Part shown: one piece after another, positions 1-8,773 of the stretch
Layout of the letters: each line of letters starts with the position of its first letter
Position numbering within the stretch: the first letter of the stretch is position 1
Source of the DNA: Mesorhizobium sp. L-8-3
Lineage (GTDB): Bacteria; Pseudomonadota; Alphaproteobacteria; Rhizobiales; Rhizobiaceae
NCBI RefSeq assembly: GCF_016756615.1
Contig: NZ_AP023262.1
Location: 5,829,501 to 5,893,500 of the forward strand
DNA: 64,000 bases
Reading direction: 5' to 3'
Made by a program: the position numbers and the translations under genes
Notes under the pieces: generated by a model
Told to the model about the DNA's origin: nothing
The model's database searches: none
What the model saw: only the letters and a program-made list of their open reading frames with translations

Positions 1-1
1 C

Positions 2-454
2 TATCTGCTCGGCGCGGGCGATCGCGTCCGCGTCACGGTCTTCGAGCAGGCGGACCTTACCAACACCTACAGCGTCGATCAGTCCGGCTACATCTCCTTC
101 CCGCTGGTGGGTTCCATCGCCGCGCGCGGCCACTCGGCCAAGCAGATCGAAGGACAGATCGCCGCCAAGCTGCGCCAGGGTTACCTGCGCGACCCCGACG
201 TCTCGGTCGAGATCGATCGCTACCGGCCGATCTTCGTCATGGGCGAGGTCGGGGCCGCCGGCCAGTATTCCTACGTGCCGGGGATGACCGTCTACTCGGC
301 CATCGCCATTGCAGGCGGCTTCTCGCCGCGCGCCAATCAGGCCAATGTCGACATCACCCGCGCCATCAACGGCAAAGTCATGACCGGACGCGTCGTCACC
401 TCCGACCCGCTGATGCCGGGCGACACCGTCTATGTGCGCGAAAGGCTGTTCTGA
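2..454 (+). CDS. Polysaccharide export protein (Wza-type), 3' part
   Basis: Outer-membrane or periplasmic component of capsule or exopolysaccharide export. The frame is already open at the window edge, so the signal sequence is missing; about 150 residues remain. The visible part starts with a Poly_export-type stretch (LGAGDRVRVTVFEQ, then YISFPLVGSI), followed by a soluble ligand-binding beta-grasp (SLBB) section (VMGEVGAAGQYSYVPGMTVYSAIAIAGG). It ends with a typical short tail (GDTVYVRERLF). The GT4 gene starts 15 bp downstream on the same strand, so this is the leading visible gene of a polysaccharide operon. Seen directly: motifs and truncation. Known of the family: export of polymer made by Wzy- or synthase-type systems. 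Confidence 0.85.
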   Translation, partial: YLLGAGDRVRVTVFEQADLTNTYSVDQSGYISFPLVGSIAARGHSAKQIEGQIAAKLRQGYLRDPDVSVEIDRYRPIFVMGEVGAAGQYSYVPGMTVYSAIAIAGGFSPRANQANVDITRAINGKVMTGRVVTSDPLMPGDTVYVRERLF

Positions 455-469
455 GATCGAACCGGCCCG

Positions 470-1609
470 ATGCCCGTGACGACGAGAAAGCTCCGCATCG
501 TCCACTGCTTCCGGTCGCCCGTCGGCGGGATATTCCGCCATGTGCGCGACCTCGTCGAGGCGCAGGTGGCTGCCGGCCATGCTGTCGGCATCGTATGCGA
601 TTCGACCACGGGCGGCGCCTTCGAGGAGAAGCTGTTCGACGGCATAAGGCCAATGCTGGCGCTGGGGGTGAGCCGCACTCCCATGCAGCGGCATATCGGC
701 CTCGGAGATATCACGTCCGCCTGGCGGACATTGAAGATCATCAAGGAATTGCAGCCGGACGTCCTGCATGGGCACGGCGCCAAGGGTGGCGTCTATGCCC
801 GCGTCTTCGGCTCACTGCTGCGGGTTTCAAGGTCTCGCGTAGCCCGCCTCTATTCAGCGCATGGCGGAAGCCTGCACTATGACGAAACGACCGCGACGGG
901 GAAGTTCTTCTTCGCGCTGGAGCGGGCGATGGAACGCTTCACCGACCACCTGCTCTTCGTCTCCGAATATGAGCGCGCGGTCTTCCGCCGCAAGATCGGC
1001 GAGCCCAGCGCCCCGAACAGCCTGGTGCACAACGGGCTTCGCGCCACCGAATTCGAACCCGTATCCGTGCCGCCCGGCGCCGCCGACTTCCTCTATATCG
1101 GCATGATGCGCGATCTGAAGGGACCCGACCTCTTCATCGACGCGCTCGCCGAGGCGAGCCGCCGGCTCGGGCGCCCGGTGACCGCCGTGCTGGTCGGCGA
1201 CGGCGACGACAGGCCGCGCTACGAGGCACAGGTGAAAAGCCTGGCCCTTTCGCAACATACCGTCTTCCTAAAGCCCATGCCGGCGCGCGAAGCCTTCTCG
1301 CTGGCCGAGATCGTGGTCGTGCCCTCGCGCGCCGAGGCCATGCCCTACATCGTTCTGGAGGCGCTCGCCGCCGGAAAGCCGATGATCGCGACCGCGGTGG
1401 GCGGCATTCCGGAGATTTTCGACCCGGGCCAGGCGACGCTGGTGCGCCCGGATTCTGGAGAGATCGCCGCCAGGATGGCCGATGCGCTCGGCGACTTCGC
1501 CGCCTACAGGGCGCGCATGCCCACGCCGGAGGCGCTTCGGGCTCGTTTCGGTGCCGATGTGATGGCAGCAAGCATCGAAAAGGCTTATTTTGCCGCGCTT
1601 GAGCGCTGA
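470..1609 (+). CDS. Glycosyltransferase family 4
   Basis: Predicted GT-B fold glycosyltransferase of 379 residues that adds a sugar to a lipid-linked exopolysaccharide intermediate at the cytoplasmic face. The N-terminal Rossmann half opens with RIVHCFRSPVGGIFRHV, the glycine-rich acceptor loop of GT4 enzymes. The C-terminal nucleotide-sugar half carries YIGMMRDLKGPDLFI, the VGDGDD strand and the E-x7-E motif (EAMPYIVLE), then AVGGIPEI. Sugar and acceptor cannot be told from sequence. It lies 15 bp after the export gene and 112 bp before the polyprenyl-phosphate sugar transferase, so it probably belongs to the same exopolysaccharide transcription unit. Confidence 0.88.
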   Translation: MPVTTRKLRIVHCFRSPVGGIFRHVRDLVEAQVAAGHAVGIVCDSTTGGAFEEKLFDGIRPMLALGVSRTPMQRHIGLGDITSAWRTLKIIKELQPDVLHGHGAKGGVYARVFGSLLRVSRSRVARLYSAHGGSLHYDETTATGKFFFALERAMERFTDHLLFVSEYERAVFRRKIGEPSAPNSLVHNGLRATEFEPVSVPPGAADFLYIGMMRDLKGPDLFIDALAEASRRLGRPVTAVLVGDGDDRPRYEAQVKSLALSQHTVFLKPMPAREAFSLAEIVVVPSRAEAMPYIVLEALAAGKPMIATAVGGIPEIFDPGQATLVRPDSGEIAARMADALGDFAAYRARMPTPEALRARFGADVMAASIEKAYFAALER

Positions 1610-1721
1610 GCGATCCCAGTCCCGAATCGCGGCCGGCGGACGTCCCAGCCGCACCCGCACGCCGAAAGGGTTTCTTAGCCCATTTCGGCTAATTGTCCGT
1701 CGCAATCCGAGACAGCCGGCC

Positions 1722-3257
1722 ATGAACGAGACCGACCCCGCCAAGCGCTTTTCGGTTGACGCCGTCCGCAAGTTCCAGGACGGCTCGGCCGACAAGAATT
1801 CGCCGCGGCAACTCAACGACGTCGCCCGCCAGGTGGCATCCCAGTACCGCCACGACACGATGTCGCCGGTGATGGTGAGTGGCGTGCTGCGGCTGGTTGA
1901 GTTCGCGCTCCTCGCGCTCTGCGGCATCGCCCTCTACGGCTACTATGTCGGCTTCTCTCACCTCTACTGGCTCTACCCGGCCGTCATCCTCGGCGGATCG
2001 CTGGTCACGGTGATATTGTTCGAGCTCAGCGATCTCTATCAGATCTCCGCACTGCGCCGGCCGATCGTCCATGCCGGACGTCTGTTGCTGATCTGGATCG
2101 GCACCTTCGCCCTGCTGGCGCTCGGCGGCTTCTTCCTGAAGGTGTCGTCGGACTTTTCGCGCTTCTGGTTGGGGAGCTGGTTCCTGGCCGGGTTCGTCCT
2201 GTCGTTCGGGCTGCGGCTCGTCATGTCGAGCATGATCCGGCGCTGGGCCCGCAACGGCACGATGGAGCGCCGGGCCGTCATCGTGGGCGGCGGCCAGGCG
2301 GCCGAGACCATGATCCGTTCGATCGAGCGGCAGCCCGACAACGACATCCGCATCTGCGGCCTCTTCGACGACCGTGACGACCGCCGATCACCGCCGGTCG
2401 TCGCCGGCTATCCGAAGCTCGGCAACGTGTCCGAGCTGATCGAGTTCGCGCGGATTGCGCGCATCGACATGCTGATCGTCTGCCTGCCGATCACGGCCGA
2501 AGCCCGCGTGCTCTCGATGCTGAAGAAATTGTGGGTGCTGCCGGTCGATATTCGCCTGTCGGCCCATTCGAACCAGTTGCGCTTCCGGCCGCGCTCCTAC
2601 TCCTTCATCGGCTCCGTGCCGATGCTCGACATCTTCGACAAGCCGATCAACGACTGGGATTCGGTCGCCAAGCGCGCCTTCGACATCGTCTTCTCGCTGG
2701 TCGGCATCATCGTCTTCTCCCCGGTCATGCTGGTCACCGCCATCGCCATCAAGCTCGACAGCAAGGGCCCCGTGATCTTCCGCCAGAAGCGGCACGGCTT
2801 CAACAACGAGGAGATCGACGTCTACAAGTTCCGGTCGATGTACACCGACATGTCCGATCCGACGGCGAAGAACGCGGTGACCAAGAACGATCCGCGCGTC
2901 ACGCGCGTCGGCCGCTTCATCCGCAAGACCTCGATCGACGAGCTGCCGCAGTTCTTCAATTCCCTGTTCGGCTCCCTGTCGCTGGTGGGGCCGCGGCCCC
3001 ATGCGGTGTCGGCGCAGTCCCACAACAAGCTCTATGTCGAGGTGGTCGATGGCTATTTCGCCCGTCACAGGGTCAAACCCGGCGTCACCGGCTGGGCGCA
3101 GATCAACGGCTGGCGCGGCGAGATCGACACCGACGAGAAGATCAAGATGCGCACCGAATACGACCTCTATTACATCGAGAACTGGTCGCTCTGGTTCGAT
3201 CTCAAGATCCTGCTGCTCACGCCGGTCCGGCTGCTCAACACGGAAAACGCGTATTGA
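1722..3257 (+). CDS. Undecaprenyl-phosphate sugar phosphotransferase (WcaJ/exopolysaccharide type)
   Basis: Initiating enzyme of exopolysaccharide repeat-unit synthesis: it transfers a sugar 1-phosphate, typically glucose or galactose, from UDP-sugar to undecaprenyl phosphate. The 511-residue protein has four or five N-terminal membrane helices, a CoA-binding-like Rossmann domain ([16 protein letters not shown]) and a C-terminal Bac_transf domain. That domain shows the membrane re-entrant start [44 protein letters not shown] and [16 protein letters not shown] chose ATG 1722 because the longer frame from 1590 would overlap the GT4 gene and adds a non-homologous basic leader. The stop overlaps the next gene's TTG start. 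Confidence 0.92.
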   Translation: MNETDPAKRFSVDAVRKFQDGSADKNSPRQLNDVARQVASQYRHDTMSPVMVSGVLRLVEFALLALCGIALYGYYVGFSHLYWLYPAVILGGSLVTVILFELSDLYQISALRRPIVHAGRLLLIWIGTFALLALGGFFLKVSSDFSRFWLGSWFLAGFVLSFGLRLVMSSMIRRWARNGTMERRAVIVGGGQAAETMIRSIERQPDNDIRICGLFDDRDDRRSPPVVAGYPKLGNVSELIEFARIARIDMLIVCLPITAEARVLSMLKKLWVLPVDIRLSAHSNQLRFRPRSYSFIGSVPMLDIFDKPINDWDSVAKRAFDIVFSLVGIIVFSPVMLVTAIAIKLDSKGPVIFRQKRHGFNNEEIDVYKFRSMYTDMSDPTAKNAVTKNDPRVTRVGRFIRKTSIDELPQFFNSLFGSLSLVGPRPHAVSAQSHNKLYVEVVDGYFARHRVKPGVTGWAQINGWRGEIDTDEKIKMRTEYDLYYIENWSLWFDLKILLLTPVRLLNTENAY

Positions 3258-4564
3258 CCGCGCAAGCCCCGGAGCTGCCGCGTGCCGCAGTCAATGCCAG
3301 GCTGGTCGCGCTGATCAGCGGAGCCGCTGTTTCCTTCGGCGTCTTCCTCTCCGGCTTCGTCATCAACGAGCCCGCGCCTTACGAGCTCTACATGGCCGGG
3401 CTGATCGCGGTATGGGCGCTGTTCGGACTGCGAATCTCCCGGGCGGTCACGCCGCTGCTTGTGCTGCTGGTGATCTTCAACATCGGCGGGCTGATCTCGA
3501 TGAGCCAGATGGGCGAACTCTACAACACGCCGCTCTACCTCGCCGTCTCGCTGTTCCTGGCCTTTACCGCCGTGTTCTTCGCCGCCGTGACCGAAGCGCG
3601 GCCCGGCATCTACAAGCTGATCTTCATGGCCTGGCTGGCAGCCGCGCTCGCCACCGCGGCACTCGGCATACTCGGCTATTTCAATGCCTTTCCCGGCGCC
3701 GGTGTCTTCACGCGCTACGATCGCGCCGCGGGCGCTTTCGAGGATCCGAACGTCTTCGGTCCATTCCTCACGCTTCCGGGCATCTGGCTGCTCTACCGGC
3801 TGCTGACGGGCAGCCCGCTCAGAATGGTGCTCTATGCCGTGCCGCTGGTGATCATAGCCGCCGGCATCTTCTTTTCCTTCTCGCGCGGCGCATGGGGTCT
3901 GTTCGCCGCATCCTCGGTGCTGCTCGTCGCCTGCCTCTTCCTGCAGAGCGCAAGCGGCCTGTTCCGTCTGCGCATCGTGGTCATGACCGTGGCGGCGATC
4001 GTGCTGCTCATTCTTGCGGTGCTGGTGATCCTGCAGATCCCCGGCGTCGCCGACATGTTCACGGCGCGGGCGCGGCTCGCCCAGGACTATGACAGCGACC
4101 GGCTCGGCCGGTTTGCCCGCTACGGCATCGGCTTCGCCATGGCGATGGAGCACCCGCTTGGAATCGGCCCGCTGAATTTCGGCAGGATCTATGGCGAGGA
4201 CACCCACGATATCTGGCTGAAGGCGCTGCTGGACTATGGCTGGCTGGGCTTTGCCGCCTACGCCGTCCTGATCGGCTGGACGCTCGCCGCCGGGTTCCGG
4301 ATCCTGTTCCGGGCACGCCCCTGGCAGCCCTATTTCCTGTGCGCCTATGTCGTGCTGATCGGCCACGTGGCGCTCGGCACCATCATCGACACCGACCATT
4401 GGCGGCACTTCTATCTGCTGCTCGGCCTCGTCTGGGGCGGCATCGCGCTGGAGCAGCGGCATCAGCGCGCGCTGCGGCTGCGGCCGCTCGTCGCGGCGCC
4501 CCCTCCTCCGCCGGCTCAGGGCGCCCCGGCGCCACGAGGCGGCTCTCTTCTTTCGAGTGCATAG
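3254..4564 (+). CDS. O-antigen ligase/polymerase-like membrane protein (Wzy_C family)
   Basis: Polytopic membrane protein of about 436 residues with 10-12 hydrophobic helices. Between late helices it has a periplasmic loop with the Wzy_C/WaaL-type stretch SFSRGAWGLFAASSVLL, and later GIGPLNFGRIYGEDTHDIWLKALLDYGWLGF, whose conserved H-D-x-W and LG-x-x-GF pattern is typical of O-antigen ligases and polymerases. No ATG precedes the first helix in this frame. The TTG at 3254 overlaps the preceding stop (TTGA), a sign of translational coupling, so I take it as the start. The tail is proline-rich (PPPPPA). Role inferred: polymerisation or ligation of the polymer made by the upstream enzymes. Confidence 0.83.
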   Translation: MTAQAPELPRAAVNARLVALISGAAVSFGVFLSGFVINEPAPYELYMAGLIAVWALFGLRISRAVTPLLVLLVIFNIGGLISMSQMGELYNTPLYLAVSLFLAFTAVFFAAVTEARPGIYKLIFMAWLAAALATAALGILGYFNAFPGAGVFTRYDRAAGAFEDPNVFGPFLTLPGIWLLYRLLTGSPLRMVLYAVPLVIIAAGIFFSFSRGAWGLFAASSVLLVACLFLQSASGLFRLRIVVMTVAAIVLLILAVLVILQIPGVADMFTARARLAQDYDSDRLGRFARYGIGFAMAMEHPLGIGPLNFGRIYGEDTHDIWLKALLDYGWLGFAAYAVLIGWTLAAGFRILFRARPWQPYFLCAYVVLIGHVALGTIIDTDHWRHFYLLLGLVWGGIALEQRHQRALRLRPLVAAPPPPPAQGAPAPRGGSLLSSA

Positions 4565-4617
4565 ACGACGAATTCGGTTGACCGCCCGATGGATAAGACG
4601 ATAGGAAGCACCCGGTT

Positions 4618-4694
<77 letters not shown>

Positions 4695-4896
4695 TTTTCC
4701 ACTTTTTTCCGGCCCGGAGACACATAGCTACCGGTTTAAGCTGGCGCCGGGGTAGTTTCGTACCGCAACGGGTCTCTTGGTGTGCCATATCGGAGCGGGG
4801 TCGAACCCAAAGGGTTCGCAAGGGCGACGGCCCGCTGGCCGGTCAGGCAGCCCCATCGGAGTTGCAAGCGCAGCGAGCCGGCGTGAGATCAAGAAA

Positions 4897-4973
4897 TGGT
4901 GCGCCCGGCAGGATTCGAACCTGCATTGCCAGAGACAAAGCCTGCCGCTCTATCCAGTTTGAGCTACGGGCGC
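4897..4973 (-). tRNA. tRNA-like gene, atypical anticodon arm (TTG), Arg-like body
   Basis: Minus-strand cloverleaf with encoded CCA. The acceptor is a perfect GCGCCCG/CGGGCGC, the D-arm GCTC/GAGC with GGATA in the loop, and the T-arm GCAGG-TTCGAAT-CCTGC is perfect. The anticodon arm is poor: GCAGG opposite TCTGG has a G-G mismatch and a G-U pair, with loop CTTTGTC giving TTG (Gln) in the anticodon place and a pyrimidine at position 37. Body and D-loop resemble bacterial tRNA-Arg, where A20 is an Arg identity base, but the anticodon lacks C35. It could be a decaying tRNA-Arg copy, a divergent tRNA or a tRNA-derived RNA. Confidence 0.6.
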
Positions 4974-5241
4974 GTCCAGATACCAGTCTACGGAGCCGGC
5001 TGCATCAAGCCAAGCCAGCCATCGGAACGATGGAGCCTCACTTTTGGATCATAAAAGCGCAGGCTGCGAGGCGTAGCCCGCGTAAACCGCAGGACCAGAA
5101 GGCCCGCCACAAGGGCGAATCGCCTTGACCGCGTGTCACCCGTCCGCGCCCATGGGCTTCCACGGGACCAGGCATGTGACCGCTCTGCTTCGCCGGACGA
5201 CCGCCATCCTCCTCGGGAGATGACAAACGCTGTCCTGCAAC
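4974..5241. other. Intergenic stretch without a recognised gene
   Basis: Between the tRNA-like gene and the hairpin before the ribbon-helix-helix gene I see no credible coding frame: open frames here are short, rich in Arg/Pro and lack an RBS. It could carry the promoter of the minus-strand tRNA-like gene. No repeats were noticed. Confidence 0.4.
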
Positions 5242-5266
5242 AGCGGCCTCCACGCCGCCGCTTTTT
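5242..5266 (+). terminator. Hairpin with T-run just before the RHH gene
   Basis: AGCGGC and GCCGCT form a 6-bp stem around a 9-nt loop and are followed by TTTT and GTG. It ends only 8 bases before the ATG at 5275, so it either ends transcription arriving from the tRNA side or acts as an attenuator for the small gene. Confidence 0.45.
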
Positions 5267-5274
5267 GTGTTAAC

Positions 5275-5535
5275 ATGGTTCTTGTCATGGATCAGCACAT
5301 CCCACCGCGCCGGAAGCGACGCGGCCCTGCGCCCACCGGCAAGGGCGTCCTTGTCGGCGTGCGCCTGCAGCCTGAGTTGCTCTCGGCGCTTGACCGATTT
5401 GCCCACAACGGCAACCTGTCGCGGCCCGAGGCCCTCCGGATCGCGTTCCGCGACTGGGCGCTCGCGCATGGCCATGTGCCGAGCGCGGACGAAGGAAAGC
5501 GTCCGGACGAACTCGATGCGTCTAACGACGACTGA
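5275..5535 (+). CDS. Ribbon-helix-helix domain protein
   Basis: Small basic protein of 86 residues, or 82 if the ATG at 5287 is used; neither start has a clear RBS. After a basic leader (PPRRKRRGP) comes a CopG/MetJ-like ribbon-helix-helix: beta strand GVLVGVRL, helix PELLSALDRFA, turn HNGNLSR and helix PEALRIAFRDWALAHG. Such proteins bind DNA as dimers through the N-terminal strand. No partner toxin gene is adjacent: the downstream gene is the convergent metallopeptidase. It may therefore be a stand-alone regulator. The tail is acidic (DEGKRPDELDASNDD). Confidence 0.72.
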   Translation: MVLVMDQHIPPRRKRRGPAPTGKGVLVGVRLQPELLSALDRFAHNGNLSRPEALRIAFRDWALAHGHVPSADEGKRPDELDASNDD

Positions 5536-5593
5536 AAATACCCGGAGGTGGTTTCAGTTCCGGGTCCGGCGCGCCGATGGAAATGCGACGGGG

Positions 5594-7309
5594 TCAAACC
5601 ACGTAGAAATCAGCGTTCGAAAGCGCCAGATTCGTGCCGAGGCGCGCGAAATGCAAGCCGCCGCCCGTTGCGTTGCCGTTGAAGTCGTAGTTCAGCCAGC
5701 CGGTATCGGTTTCGTAGATGATGCGGTCGTCGGCATCCTGGGCAAGGCCCGTCGTGTTCCTGGCAAAGGCCGACGCGGCCAGGAAGCCGAGCTGCTTCAG
5801 GCCGGTGAAGACGGCGTTCTCCAGGCGGATCGTATCGTCCGCGGCGGAGAAGCCGCTGATCAGATCGATATTGCCGCTGCCGAGCCTGGTGTTGAACACG
5901 AATGAATCCCTGCCCACACCACCGATCAGGGTATCGTTGCCCAGACCGCCGTTGAGCATGTCGTTGCCGGCACCGCCGTCGAGCCGGTTCGCGACGCCGT
6001 TGCCGACAATCACGTTGTTCAGGCTGTTGCCCGTGCCGGAAACCGCGCTCGTACCCGTAAGCCTCAGGTACTCCACCGCCCCCAAGACGCGCGCGCTGGA
6101 GGAAAGGCTGAAATTGATCCACGACAGCACGGTATCGCTGCCGCCGGACCCGCTAACGCTCTCGTCGATGATGTCGCTGGTGCTGTTGACATAGTAGATG
6201 TCGTTACCAGCGCCGCCGTACATCCGGTCGGCGCCGGCATCGCCGTTCAGGCGATCGTTGCCGATGCTGCCGTAGAGCCGATCGCTGCCCGTTCCTCCCA
6301 CGAGCGCGTCGTTGCCGGCACCGCCATAGAGCGCGTCGTTGCCGGCGCCCCCGCTCAGACCATTTGCGGCACCGTTTCCCGTCAGCGTATCGTTGCCGGA
6401 ACCGCCGGTGGCATTCTCGATGACGACACCGGGACCGATCGTGACCGTATCGCGCGAGGTCGAGCCGCCATTGAAGCGGATCGCCTCGCTGAGGCTGCTG
6501 AACGCTCCGGGATTGAGGTTGATCCTGGTGGCCTCGGAGCCGCTGTAGACGATCGTGTCGATGCCGCCGCTGTCGTTGATCGCCTGCCAGTAATAGCGGT
6601 TGTCGTAGAAGATGTAGGTGTTGTTCCCGGTGTTGACGCTGGCACGGCCGTAGAGCGCCTGGATGGCGACGAGGTCATAATACATCGGCGTCGTCGGATA
6701 GAAGGACGCCCAGCCGTCGCCCTGGCTCGACCAGGGCGACGCCGTGTAGCTCATCACCGTGTAGAAATAGTTGTCCTGCGCGCGCGGCATGATGTTGCCG
6801 TCTTCGAAGGGGTGCTTCAGGCCGAGCGCATGTCCGACCTCATGCAGGATCGTGTGAAAATCGTCGGTCCCTCGCGGCACGGAACCACCGTCCGCATTGA
6901 AATTGACCCAGCTGAACCACACGTCCCCGGCCGCGGTGTGGCCGCCTGGGTAATAGGCATGCGCGGCCGAACCGCTGCTGATGTTCTGCGTATAGGTGAA
7001 ACGAAGCTCACCGACGGTCGTGCTGTTGTCCGCAACCTGGACGAAGCGGACGTTGGCGGAACCCGCCCACACCGCAAGCGCGTCGCGAACGGCTGCTTGC
7101 TCCGCTGCCGACAACGCAATCCAGTTGCCCCACTCGTTGCCGGGATAGTTGTCGTAGTATGCCCAGCCGGTCGGGAAACTGTAGGTCAGCGTCACGCCCT
7201 GCCCGAAGCCGCCACCCCATTTCGTGCCGCCGATCAGGTACTTTCCGATCCCCGCCCACTCTGGGTTCACCTCCGTCCAGCCAACGGAGTTCCGTGTCGG
7301 ACTTGCCAT
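5594..7309 (-). CDS. Serralysin-type M10 metallopeptidase with RTX repeats
   Basis: Predicted secreted zinc protease of 571 residues. The catalytic domain holds the long zinc motif HEVGHALGLKHP (His156, Glu157, His160, His166) and a Met-turn (VMSYT, Met186). Residues about 300-360 and 430-470 carry glycine-rich calcium-binding nonapeptides (GGAGNDALYGGAGNDAL and relatives). The C-terminus ends in a module without cysteines (from about IDLISGFSAADDTIRL) that closes with a hydrophobic FYVV, the form of type I secretion signals. There is no N-terminal Sec signal, as expected. No inhibitor or ABC exporter genes are adjacent. The C-terminal module closely resembles that of the RTX protein at 42254-45340. 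Confidence 0.93.
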   Translation of the reverse strand: MASPTRNSVGWTEVNPEWAGIGKYLIGGTKWGGGFGQGVTLTYSFPTGWAYYDNYPGNEWGNWIALSAAEQAAVRDALAVWAGSANVRFVQVADNSTTVGELRFTYTQNISSGSAAHAYYPGGHTAAGDVWFSWVNFNADGGSVPRGTDDFHTILHEVGHALGLKHPFEDGNIMPRAQDNYFYTVMSYTASPWSSQGDGWASFYPTTPMYYDLVAIQALYGRASVNTGNNTYIFYDNRYYWQAINDSGGIDTIVYSGSEATRINLNPGAFSSLSEAIRFNGGSTSRDTVTIGPGVVIENATGGSGNDTLTGNGAANGLSGGAGNDALYGGAGNDALVGGTGSDRLYGSIGNDRLNGDAGADRMYGGAGNDIYYVNSTSDIIDESVSGSGGSDTVLSWINFSLSSSARVLGAVEYLRLTGTSAVSGTGNSLNNVIVGNGVANRLDGGAGNDMLNGGLGNDTLIGGVGRDSFVFNTRLGSGNIDLISGFSAADDTIRLENAVFTGLKQLGFLAASAFARNTTGLAQDADDRIIYETDTGWLNYDFNGNATGGGLHFARLGTNLALSNADFYVV

Positions 7310-7534
7310 TCATCTACCCCCGATACCGGCGTTCCGATCTTCGCGTCGAACGCCGCCCCACGAAACTACCAGAGCGGCGCACCGCGCTCGCGCTCCATTT
7401 GTTTGTCCGAGCACCGGATGCTCCGACCTATTTTCGAGTATCCGACTTCCCCTACAGCCGCTACCCGGCTCCAGCCCCATAGCCCCGGAATGCCGAATTC
7501 CGGCGAAAAATTGACCGCCGGCGCTAAGGAAGAG

Positions 7535-8089
7535 CTACCGCACCTGATCGAGCAGGCGCTTGCACTCGAGGAGGTCGAAGAGCGCCTCCTGCAGCAGCGC
7601 GCGGTTGTCGCGCGAAAGCTTGCCGCTGCCAGGCTGGACCGGGCCTTCGTCGTCGGCCTTGCCGAGCCCGAAAAAGCGGCGGGACGGCTTCACCTTGGGC
7701 TCGCCCACCAGCATCTCATCGTCATGGCTTCGCGGCTGCGCCGCCGGCGTCAGGGGCGGCGCAGCCGCTTCGGCCTGCTTGCGCTGTGCGATCGCCTCGA
7801 CCGCAGCGAGGTCGCCGCTGCCGATCGCCACGAGGAACTGGTTGCCGTTCTCGCGCAACAGCTTCTGCACGCCCTTGATGGTGTAGCCCTGGTCGTAGAG
7901 CATGTGGCGGATGCCCTTGATCAACTCGACATCCTGGGGCCGGTAGTACCGGCGGCCGCCGCCCCTTTTCATAGGCTTGATCTGGGTGAACCGCGTCTCC
8001 CAGAAACGCAGCACATGCTGCGGCAGATCAAGGTCTTCGGCGACTTCGCTGATGGTTCGGAACGCGTCGGGGCTCTTGTCCATGGCCAA
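7535..8089 (-). CDS. MerR-family transcriptional regulator
   Basis: 184-residue regulator. The N-terminal winged helix-turn-helix of the MerR type is clear ([25 protein letters not shown], then [20 protein letters not shown]) and is followed by [12 protein letters not shown]. The central part is low in complexity (Ala/Pro-rich) and there is no cysteine-based metal-binding tail, so it is not of the metal-sensing subclass. It lies downstream of ihfA on the same strand, 210 bp away, a conserved position in Hyphomicrobiales. ATGs at 8089 and 8083 are equally possible. The effector is unknown. Confidence 0.88.
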   Translation of the reverse strand: MAMDKSPDAFRTISEVAEDLDLPQHVLRFWETRFTQIKPMKRGGGRRYYRPQDVELIKGIRHMLYDQGYTIKGVQKLLRENGNQFLVAIGSGDLAAVEAIAQRKQAEAAAPPLTPAAQPRSHDDEMLVGEPKVKPSRRFFGLGKADDEGPVQPGSGKLSRDNRALLQEALFDLLECKRLLDQVR

Positions 8090-8299
8090 GTCTCCCTCCT
8101 TGCCGCATCGGCCCTAAGGCTGCAAATGGCCCGATGTGTTGAAAGCAACACCCCGGGCGCCACTCCGCGCTGCGCATCATAGGCGCTCCGGGATCGATTC
8201 GTAGACTATTTCAGCGGTTTGCGGCGCAACATTCAAGCCCGGCACGAATCCGCGTCCGGCTTGTCAACCGCCAAATCTGGAAATCGACACTCTCGGGCG

Positions 8300-8623
8300 C
8301 TACTTGCCGCCCTTGCCGCGATTGTTCTGATGCGCCCGCAGGATGCGGCTCTTCAGCACGTTCGAGGCCTTGAAGGTCATCACGCGGCGCGGCAGGATCG
8401 GGACTTCCTCGCCGGTCTTGGGATTGCGGCCGATGCGCTCGTTCTTGGAGCGGACGTGGAAGGTGGCGAAAGAGGAGAGCTTTACCGTCTCGCCACGGAC
8501 GATCGCCTCGCAGATCTCATCGAGCACGGTCTCGACCAGTTCCGCGGATTCCGTTCGGGACAGGCCGACCTTGCGATAGACGGCTTCGGCTAGGTCGGCT
8601 CGCGTAAGCGTTTTTCCCCCCAT
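8300..8623 (-). CDS. ihfA: Integration host factor alpha subunit
   Basis: DNA-bending protein of 107 residues that pairs with IhfB and shapes nucleoid, recombination and sigma-54 promoters. The HU/IHF fold is obvious: [19 protein letters not shown], then [14 protein letters not shown], and the minor-groove arm [21 protein letters not shown] with its intercalating proline. The family usually starts with a short M-x-GK-T leader, so I chose ATG 8623; a TTG at 8635 preceded by GAGG is the alternative. The tail is basic ([10 protein letters not shown]). It follows fabH on the same strand after about 150 bp, which may hold its own promoter. Confidence 0.95.
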   Translation of the reverse strand: MGGKTLTRADLAEAVYRKVGLSRTESAELVETVLDEICEAIVRGETVKLSSFATFHVRSKNERIGRNPKTGEEVPILPRRVMTFKASNVLKSRILRAHQNNRGKGGK

Positions 8624-8773
8624 GCGAACGTCCAACCATCCTCAAAACTGACAGCGATACAAAACGTTCGAGACGTTAAGTAATTGGTTCGTCTAGGTCA
8701 AGGACCCACGGACCGGCTGTTTTCCGATTTGCGCCACACCATGGCCACAATGGTTAAGGCGCTCCCGCGCAGG

